Below are positions 55,898 through 64,000 of a stretch of DNA of 64,000 nt, piece by piece. The DNA is from Stenopsyche tienmushanensis (taxonomy: Eukaryota > Arthropoda > Insecta > Trichoptera > Stenopsychidae). The position numbers were made by a program, and so were the translations under genes. The number at the start of each line of letters is the position of its first letter. Within the stretch, counting starts at the first letter, position 1. The DNA is taken from positions 2,666,001 to 2,730,000 of the forward strand of contig WACJ01000513.1 of the NCBI GenBank assembly GCA_008973525.1, written 5' to 3'. The notes beneath the pieces are model-generated. The model saw nothing but the letters and a program-made list of their open reading frames with translations. It had not been told where the DNA came from and did no database searches.

Positions 55898-57097
55898 TTA
55901 GGGTGTCCCATAAGTTTCTATCGTTTTCATATTAACCCCTTCAACGTTTTGATTCACTGTTACAAGTGTCATTTGTAGTGACGCGATCTTTTCGCCTTTT
56001 CGACCTTTTCGCGTCATATCCAGTATACGAAAAAGTATATCATCATGTTCGAACAAGTCAGTTCCCGAGATAAATCATTCTTACATTTAACGTACACAAC
56101 ACTGCAATCGGACATGTTCGTCATTTTATACTGAGGTTTGCTTAACTTGCACAATGCGGATATATCCGTCATACCCACTTTGCATGGACTTTGATCTTGA
56201 CGGATATATACGTCATATCCACTTAATGGGTTAAAAAAAAAATAAACAATAATTTGTATTATATCAAAATTTATTGAATAATATATGATCCATCCTGTTC
56301 TATTATATTTCTCCATCTCTCCGGAAGCCTCATAATGCCTTGTTGCCAAAATTTCCCAGATTTTTTGGCAAAATATGGATCAAGGTACATTTTTATATTA
56401 TTTTTTGAATTAATTTTTTTACTACGTAAAGAATTTTTCCATGAATGAAATAAATAATAATCTGAAGGGGCTATGTCCAGAGAGTATAGAAGATGAGTTA
56501 AAACATCCCAGTCGAGTGATAATAATTTATTTCAGGCCTGGCGTTATCGTGATGAAAAACAACGCCTCGTCGGTTCGCTAATTCTGGTCGTTTTCTGGCA
56601 ATTGCATCCATTAGATTGTCTAGTTGGAAACAATATTTTGTTGAATTGATCATTTCACCTTGCTGAAGTAGCTCATAATAAACTACCCTATTCCAGTCCC
56701 ACCAAATGCATAGCAAAACTTTTTTTTTGGATGTAGGCCAGGTTTAGCTACAGTTAAAGCTTCTGTATCCTTGGTCCAAGACCGTTTACGTTGGATATTC
56801 TCATAGAGTACCATCTCCATGTGACAAGTCTCTTCAAAAAAAGGTTGTCTATTATGTCGTTGGAGAAGAAGATCGCATGTTGAAATACGCTGAAGTTTAT
56901 ATCAGTCATCAGTTCATGAGAAAGCCATACATCTGAACGATTGATGTAGCCCAATTTTTTCAGATGATTATGGACGGATGTTCGTGGATTTTCTAACTTG
57001 TTAGCTATTTCGCGAACAGTATATCGCAGATTTTCTTCAACCATGGCTATGATTAGATCTGTGTTCATTTGCGAAAGAAACTTATGGGATAACCTAA
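55898..57097 (-). mobile_element. Mariner copy B, nearly full length, with nested insertion
   Basis: Ends TTAGGGTGTCCCATAAGTTT and, inverted, TTAGGTTATCCCATAAGTTT. The minus strand starts MNTDLIIAMVEENLRYTVRE, continues HLKKLGYINRSDVWLSHEL and FLKRLVT. In another frame it gives LCIWWDWNRVVYYELLQQGE, NSTKYCFQLDNLMDAI and RRGVVFHHDNARP. These are the HTH, linker, WWDW block with the second catalytic Asp, and HHDNARP motif of mariners. The final Asp block is not seen. Frame changes and a 295-bp insert at 55936 make it inactive. Confidence 0.8.
55932..56234. mobile_element. TTAA-flanked MITE nested in mariner copy B
   Basis: A 295-bp insert (55936-56230) between TTAA at 55932-55935 and TTAA at 56231-56234. 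Copy A at 50.9 kb shows the empty site (CATATTAAGAAAAAATAAAT). Its ends are CCCCTTCAACG and, inverted, CCCATTAAGTG. The interior has repeated GGATATATCCGTC and GATATATACGTC palindromic sites. The TTAA target points to piggyBac. Confidence 0.75.
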
Positions 57098-59882
57098 TAT
57101 ATATGTATGTAGCTTCATTCGAGTTTCATTTTGACATCGTTTTAATTTCTCCAGGCATGCGCACGTATTAAACGCATTTTTGCATGTCGAAAATGATGTT
57201 TCGTGCAAAATTGCTCGGGAGGTTCGTCCGCGTCCCACGGTTTGAGGGGCGTCGGCTGAAATCACATTGCCATTTTCGACACGCTTTATTCGCGCGCGCG
57301 GTTTTTATTGCCGCGCATATTAAGCTAACACAAGTTTAAACAATAAAGCTTCGAGGCATGCACAATACAAGCTTTTATTATATGGATGAGTTGATGGGTG
57401 GATGAGTCGTTTGATGGATATTTGCAGCTGTTATGAAAACGATTTTACGTATCTCTTTATTGCGAAAAGTGTACCCATCGGTTGGAGAGATCGAACTTTG
57501 ACATTTTGATCGCTTCGCAGAATAGCACACTGTAATTGACTCTCGTTTGGATGGAACGAAATAATGTATTGTTTGTGCACGGTGTTATTTGTGGGGATAA
57601 TTGCGCCCCATTTTGAGGATTTAAGTCGTTGAAGAAGTTCGGGTGGGTGGAATAGCCGCTCAATAATACGTTGCAGGGGTAGTTGGAACAAAAAAGTAAA
57701 TCTGACGTTGCAACAAGCAGAGTATCATACTTAGTGAAGACATCTCAAAGAAAGGATGTCGTAGCAGGAGGAGACGGGAAGACTTGCGACCCTCTGAGGG
57801 GTGGTTGTTTTATTTCACAACATCTCGTCGCTTGCTCTGTAGCGATACAATAATATCCGAGTTGACACCTCTGACTCGCCAAGGGTTGTAGCCCCTACGC
57901 AATATACATCCGACCCCAGGGCTATAATTTGCATACAAGTATGATTGATTATTAAAATGTAGTTTAGTGCAGTGTCCTGTAACGTTTGTGCGCTTTAATA
58001 ATTCCATTATTAAAATGATAGGATTTGACTGCCTTGTATGATATGTAAATTCGCCTGCATAATAAATTTGTGGTCTTGCCGATACAGGCATTCGATGGAT
58101 TCATTATGTAGATTGTTTTCAACCACACGCGTTTCAATATCATCAAATAAATTAATATTTGAAAATGTTTTCCACGTAATGTGGTTTCCATCGAATCTCC
58201 GTCAAACCACAAATTCATCATTTTATTCGATTCGTGCCAATCGGTGGTGAATATTTTAGCGTGCCAAGATAAAATCGGAAGCTTTGCACATATTCACCAA
58301 AACGGATTTTATAATAATCCTTGCGAGACTACACCCCGCGTGGAGAGAAGTCTCCGCGTTTCAACAAGGCGGAAAACGGAAGAAGGTGGCGGAAAACAAA
58401 ATGAAAATTCTGTCACTCTCAAGACTTGTTTTGCCTGATACAACCTTCTACCGTCTTATGCCACCCCACGCCATCCCACCGATTTGTCCATCCCCACGAA
58501 AATCTTGTATCGAGAGATCAAAATACAATCGAATATAAATTGCACTTTTATCATCACTCATACATCTGTTGCTATCTAGTTTTCCGCTCGGTAAACAAAA
58601 GTCGAATCAAGAACACGGCTTCTCAATCCACAGGGATATTCCCGACGTATGTGCCGTGTACCAAAATATCTGAGACGTGAGTAAAGCACTCAAGCAAATA
58701 ACCAGTGGCTGAAAGCCCCAAATCAACTAAATGACCCAATCTGCTCATTCTGTGGCCACTCGCTGCTTGAAACGATTATAAAATACTGATAATTGATAAC
58801 ATGTTTGAAAACATCACTTGAAATGTGGATGTGCGGTAAAAAAATCGAAAAGAGTCGACCGATAGTCTTGGCCGCTGAAATATGCTGTTCTACCTAATCG
58901 CCTGTAGTCTCATAACAGATTCCTTTCGGATGCGACAGGACGACTACTTTATATTAAAAATAAATAACACAAATAATATAAGAAATATCAATTTAATCCA
59001 TTTTTTCATGTTATAAAAGTTTGTATGTATTATGTTTTAAAAATTATATTGTTAAAATGACAAACAGATGTGGTGTCTGGGGAAGCGTTTTCGCTAAAGA
59101 TTCATAACGTGGCGTTATCTCGCTGAAACCAAACATCATCCCCATTCATTTTTTCAATTTTGGTAAAAATATTCCTCAATCAGGGAGATTTTCCTCGTTC
59201 AGATAGTGTTTTTTTCTTGAGATTAGTAGTCTCCAGGGTAGTTTTAGATTCAAACTGACTAATCCCATCCCTTGATCCGTCTCTGTTCTGGTATTGTATA
59301 TCACATTGCTTCAGGAGGCAGGTAGTCTGTTTTTCCCTCTAGTGTTGGAGAGACGCCCTGCGTCTTTCTCTTTCATTTTCCTCTTTGATGGTCATTATTT
59401 TCCTAATTAACAAGTTCCGATACCCTTTAGTCTTTCTGGAGCACCCAAGCATCACAATTGTCCGATCTGACCATATCTATTGCCAAGCTTCCATCAATCC
59501 CTGCATCAGTCCATGCTGCGGTAGCTCGTAGCGTCCCTTGCTGTTGGACCTTAACCAGCTTCTTTCAGATTGAGTGTATGATTGCATTGATAGTTCTTCT
59601 TCTAAATGGCTTCAGTCCTCCAATATTGGGCATGAATCAGGCAATTTCGCTGTTAGTCCTCTGCGCAGTTGTTTCAATGTGCCATTCTATGTGCCACCTA
59701 CCCTATGAACTCGATATTTTCGGTTGCCGATTTTCCTAAAGCTGTCCACTCATAAAATAATCAATTTCCAATCAAGAACACTTGGGTGCGATATTAAAGT
59801 GATTACTGAATGCACGTTGCGTGGCGATTAGATGATCGCTTGAAAAGTACGCCTCTTAGGCGAACCCGTGTTTCTCTTTCAT
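57098..59882. other. Gene-poor stretch
   Basis: 57130-57290 is GC-richer and shares CATGTCGAAAATRRTGTTT with 45570. Open frames at 57810-58091 (minus, 93 codons), 58181-58438 (plus, 85) and 59458-59739 (plus, 93) have ordinary composition but no domain I recognise. Confidence 0.35.
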
Positions 59883-60416
59883 TTAACCTTTTCGTTAGTG
59901 AGCAAATTTAAAATCGATGAAGTCGTTGTTGTCATAATCGCTTTACACCAATTACTTTCTGTCAGCTCCTAATCAGCGTAGGACAATCTTCAATTCGAGG
60001 CAGTCAATTGTAAATGAACACTCGTCATTTCTTTACATAAACAATGCATAAAAAATCGATTCAAGTGCTCCTCCTTTAGAAGGAAATGATAATTGGACAA
60101 AGACTCATTCAACACGCAGCGAAGAACAGCAAGCAGTTAAATAAACAAACACTCTCGATAACACACAATATTCGGTCGTTTCTTTGCGTAAACAAATAAC
60201 ACACTTGAAATCGAAATCATTATAAGTGGATAAATTTGGGCTTAACGATCTATACAATCATGCGATGCATATGAAGAAGCTATCCGTCTCAGTCTCCCGA
60301 ACTGCGCTAAGTTCTCTTTGTCTCTGTCCGCCTCGGAGCTTCAATGCACAAGAGTGCTCTTTCTGAATAGTGAAGGTCAAAACGGATATTTCCGTAAGTA
60401 CTCACGAAAAGGTTAA
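59883..60416. mobile_element. TTAA-flanked MITE, 526 bp
   Basis: Element 59887-60412 between two TTAA sites. Ends are CCTTTTCGTTAGTGAGC and, inverted, CCTTTTCGTGAGTACTT. There is no transposase inside. The interior ends with a CGGATATTTCCG palindrome similar to the one in the nested MITE at 56.2 kb. Confidence 0.6.
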
Positions 60417-61059
60417 TATGTAATCGTTTAATTACAAAAATTTAAATTTAAAAAATTAAAGATTTTTTCAATATTTGGCATTAAATTTATGCAGTGAACA
60501 GTTTCAATGGCTGGTAAGCGTTTTAAAAATCGCTTATGGAGCCATTATAATTTTTGTCTTTTGTCTTCTCGTTGTTATCCTTCATCGTCAGTCGTTCCGA
60601 GGACAAAGATACTATTAGGTTCAGACACTCGCCGGAGTGTAAATTTACAGATGTCACTGTTATCAGCAAAAGACACGAGCTCCAGTTTCACCGGAGCGTG
60701 GACACGGAGGTGAATCCGTAACGGATGTTAAGCAAGGAACGCCATCTTGAAAGATCCCCCCATTGTTTCCCGACAGAACCGAGACATCCAATATCGAAAA
60801 ACGATAAAGCACTGTGTGTCTTTTTTTAAAATAAAATCCTTCCAAAGGGAGTCGATTGCCATCCAAAATATTGCTGAGCTGAGCGATTTGGTGCGGAGTG
60901 ACGTTTAACCATCGAAATAGCTCACATCAAATCAAATATCCGAATGACTTCTAGCAAGATCTAAGAGGATGCATTGATCATAATTTGAAATGCAAGAACC
61001 GCTGGAAAATTATTCGTATATCTTTTTAATGTATCCATCTCCATCGCGCACATCATCAC
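60417..61059. other. Intergenic stretch
   Basis: Short open frames only; nothing recognisable. Confidence 0.4.
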
Positions 61060-61175
61060 AACAACTACGCGCATGCGTAGTATTAAGCAACCAATAGACT
61101 TGTAGCGCGCCTATTTTATTATATATTACACAACACACGGCTTCATCTTTTAACTGACAATTTCTGTTAGCAAAT
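61060..61175 (+). repeat. Dispersed repeat R2, copy 7
   Basis: ACTACGCGCATGCGTAGT, then ATTTTATTATATATTACACA, CGGCTTCATCTTTTAACTG and ACAATTTC. Confidence 0.6.
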
Positions 61176-62034
61176 GGTAAAAAGAATCACTTCACATCTC
61201 AAGCATTTTATCATGGTCTCAGCAGACCCATTTCTTCGGCTAATGATCCGTGTAATTGATGGTGCATCTATTTCGACAAAAATGGCGACGAGCAACAAGA
61301 AAATCTGCATTTAACAGCAGCGACTTCCTTCGTGCATTAAAAATAGGAAAGCGTCCGGTTTGAATGGCAGGGCAATGAATCGCATCAAGCGCAACAAATG
61401 TGCACGCGAATGCTGGCCGACTCGATATTCACTCGAAATATTTTCTTCAGGCATGTGGAACAAGAACGCTCCTCAGTTAACAAATCACTTCGAGGCCGTT
61501 ACGATTCGACACCTCGGTATGTCGGGGAATACTTGGATGCAATTAATTCTTCGGAGCTGATCTAGGACTCCGGATAACTCCGTCGGTATGGGAAATAAGA
61601 CCATCCGTCGCAGGACTGCCGGCTCGAGAGGCCGACACTCTTGCGCCACATCTGAATGCAGAATAGATGCTGCAGTAATTTTGCAAAAATGTGTCAAGTG
61701 CTCCATTCCAAAATAAGGCTACAACGAAAAGAGAATCTACTTAAATTGCCCGTCGTTCATTACGTATTATACAGACCTGCGAGAGCGACAACCGATTTAA
61801 TCTCGGATTTCTTCAGCTGCAAAGAGATCCGTTCTTCAATTAAAAATAGTTTTGTGATTTAATGCTGCATTTCACGAAAAAACTTCACTCGTTATAACCG
61901 TTAAATGTGAGCAATGTTGAATATAATATATGATAATCGTTCGTTATAGCCGTGATTTCGCTTGATTTACTTAATTTCTATGAGAAAAAAATCATTATTT
62001 TCTCTTATTAAAATAACTTGATAATGAATGTGTA
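61176..62034. other. Gene-poor stretch
   Basis: Short frames only (66-73 codons at 61360-61862); no domain is recognised. Confidence 0.4.
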
Positions 62035-62270
62035 TAGGGTATTTTATTAAGTGCGCTCAAATTTCAAATATAAATAAAACAAGTTGTATGTGAGATATCT
62101 ACTCATTTTTTTTTAATCTTGAAAGAAAATTGTATGGCGTTATGTGTATTATTCAACACTATACCTTTCATGATGATTTGCCATACATATTAAATAATAT
62201 ACAATAATTTTTAAAAATGTGGCCGCTATAATCTAAAAAAACTCAAGCATCCTTATTGAAGGTCCCTGTA
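62035..62270. mobile_element. TTTCAATAA-family element, 236-bp MITE form
   Basis: Left TAGGGTATTTTATTAAGTGC. Right, inverted, TACAGGGACCTTCAATAAGG. The left and right subterminal parts match the longer copies at 42.7 and 44.9 kb, with the middle deleted. Confidence 0.65.
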
Positions 62271-63004
62271 TTAGTGTGATACCATAATGTTTAAATCATT
62301 TTTATTTGTTACGATCCAAAATCGAAAGCTCAATGACGAAAAGGCTAAATCAATGTTTAGGGAGGGGGGTGGGATCATAATTACAATTTTAATGGGATTT
62401 CACTTGAATGGGAATTTGCATCGGGTGCCATCACATACCATTCAACCAGTGACTCCACCCAAATGGGCTTAGGTATTAATCCTCCTAGTCCCATTGTTTC
62501 TTCAGGGCGAGCTCAATCAATGGGATTTGCACGGCATTGTCAGACATTGATTGCATTTCCTCTCCTGATTCGAAGGATTCTCAGGCGACAGTGACGATTG
62601 ATAAAGGAAATGCTCAACAATTAAGACGCCGGAATGTTTTCGAGCTATGGAAGCGATGTTTATAATTTATTAACATTCCAAGATTATAACAACACCGGAG
62701 ATTATTTGAAAAGTTGCTTCAAAAACGAACGGATATCAAAATGCCTTGATTTTGATAATCGGACGAAGATGCCTCTCAATTAAAATTAATGGATTTAGAG
62801 TCTAAAAAATAAGTCTAATAATGCATTGAAGATCGGTTTGAATTTGGGGCAGTGAGTGGCTATATAAAAGCAAGAGCTCGATAAGATCATGATTAGTTGC
62901 GTAAAACATCCCATACATTCCCTAACATCAATAGTTATTTGTTATTTGTCATGTAAATCATTCAGCTATAAGATCTACAACTGTATGGGTTTTTTTTTCA
63001 GTTT
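62271..63004. other. Unique stretch with a TATA-like motif
   Basis: GGCTATATAAAAGC at about 62858-62871 looks like a TATA box, but no open frame or splice structure follows within reach. Confidence 0.3.
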
Positions 63005-63124
63005 TAGGGTCTTTCAATGGAGACGCTCTAACTTTATTAAGTTATAATGGCCATTTTATCAAATCAATTTCTTATAAAGTATTTAGTAATGCATGGCAAA
63101 TTATTATATAATAGCATTGAATAA
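63005..63124 (+). mobile_element. TTTCAATAA-family element, left part, interrupted
   Basis: TAGGGTCTTTCAATGGAGAC, TTATAATGGCCATTTTATCA and GCATGGCAAATTATTATATA match the left end of the 35.1-kb copy. The matching internal segment (GATGGACATTCTGCACTAAC) occurs at 63696, so the LTR-like repeat between them was probably inserted into this element. Confidence 0.5.
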
Positions 63125-63550
63125 CAAAGTGTCACGTTGAGGCGGGGGCAGAGTTCCCGGGCGGCTCCCCACCCTCACGTGCTCTAGCGCACGGGTCCGT
63201 TCTTCCATCGGGCTGTGATGTTGCTGGATGAATGGATGGGAATGGACGGGCGTCGAATAGAAAGACTCTTCTCTAAATAACTATTTATTCCACACGAGAG
63301 AGAGAGAGGCTGCAGGAAGGACGACCTCCCGCAACCAAGGCTAATCGACGACTCTCCCGACTCCCGCCTCCTGCGCGTCATTACCCAATAAACAACGGTG
63401 CACACGCAAGAAGCGATCGGTCGATATGCAGGCGCAATGTCTCCGCAGGGCCACAAGAGATGGCGCTGTTAAAATAACACATTGCACCTGAAGAGAGATG
63501 GAAGATGTCGCTGTTAACAGTGGCAGCATAAATTGGAGATCATCTAGCAC
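63125..63550 (-). mobile_element. Putative solo LTR, uninterrupted copy
   Basis: Aligns with the split copy at 24255-25405 but lacks the hAT. The minus strand has CGATCGCTTCTTGCGTGTGC, GACGCGCAGGAGGCGGGAG, GGTTGCGGGAGG, a GGAATAAATAG poly(A)-like site and GAGTCTTTCTATTCGACGCC. It also carries a (GA)n run at 63296-63309. Confidence 0.5.
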
Positions 63551-64000
63551 GTGTGAATAATTTAATAATTGTGTTCGGACTATCATTATGACAGTCTGGC
63601 GACTGAGTGACGTTGGTTTTGGGAGGGAAGGGGGTTTAAATATATAAATGATTAAAATAAACAATCATTTATATCATTATATTTCAATCGCCACGATGGA
63701 CATTCTGCACTAACGATTTGAGAGCATTGTGGACACCGACTTATTTGAAAGACTATGCGGATCATTTGTATCCTATTATAAGCAAAATGATTCACAATGT
63801 GACACCAAATTTTTAATAAAATGTATTTGATGAAAATATATACAAGACAAGCCATTTGTCACTCTCGTTCGATAAAAGGTCTATGGAGATTGATTTAAAA
63901 AATTCATGCGTAAATTGCATAGGGGATTGCTTCGGGGGGGTGGCTCTCGCCGTCGAAATCCACCGGCTCCGTCGTCAATCCTGAAAGACAAGCCTGCAAC
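63551..64000. other. Window end
   Basis: Holds the displaced transposase block near 63696 (GATGGACATTCTGCAC). Otherwise no recognised feature. Confidence 0.4.

Noticed and set aside
62858..62871. A promoter for a downstream gene
   Set aside because: TATA-like motif only; no initiator, open frame or splice sites follow.

Overview
The window is nuclear DNA from a eukaryote, most probably an arthropod. It is AT-rich, has no bacterial-style operons, and carries two-exon genes with GT-AG introns, TATA boxes, arthropod-like initiators (CAGTC) and AATAAA poly(A) signals. It is also full of decayed animal transposons. The density of mariner relics would fit a sea louse or another copepod, or an insect; that guess rests on memory and no species can be fixed from sequence alone.

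Region 1 (about 1.0-14.1 kb) is the gene-bearing part. Five paralogous genes lie head-to-tail on the minus strand, with start codons at 2286, 5304, 8215, 10763 and 13992. Each has a 54-nt first exon encoding an 18-residue signal peptide (M[TA]PMTKxFFLxVAAFLxQ), a phase-0 intron of 131-225 nt, and one large second exon. The second exon starts GIL[ST]EE, carries one to three short CxGKHC-type cysteine motifs, and then consists almost wholly of Asn runs broken by G-[NS]-G-R units. All five share a TATA box 51 nt upstream of ATG, an initiator, a distal block (ATTGAATCAATTTCAT) and a poly(A) signal about 90-115 nt after the stop. They look like one co-expressed family of secreted, basic, low-complexity proteins. 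Their function is unknown; a structural or adhesive secretion is one guess. The intron of the second gene also holds a short alternative or relic exon with the cysteine motif and no Asn repeats.

Between these genes lie relics of a SCAND3/ZBED5-like hAT gene (0.3-0.7 kb), a Penelope-like GIY-YIG domain (3.2-3.6 kb), an Hsmar1-like mariner (6.0 kb), a non-LTR reverse transcriptase (6.5 kb), a TTAA-flanked MITE (8.4 kb), a Merlin/IS1016 transposase (12 kb) and a tRNA-like SINE (12.8 kb).

Region 2 (14-64 kb) shows no convincing protein-coding gene. It is a mosaic of transposon relics: several mariner lineages, a pogo/Tigger end with matching MITEs, a second Merlin fragment, a hAT inserted in an LTR, TTAA-target MITEs (one nested in a mariner), a TTTCAATAA-ended family, a large inverted pair and LINE fragments. 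Between them lie GC-richer unique islands that could be distal regulatory DNA, though nothing in a single sequence proves that.
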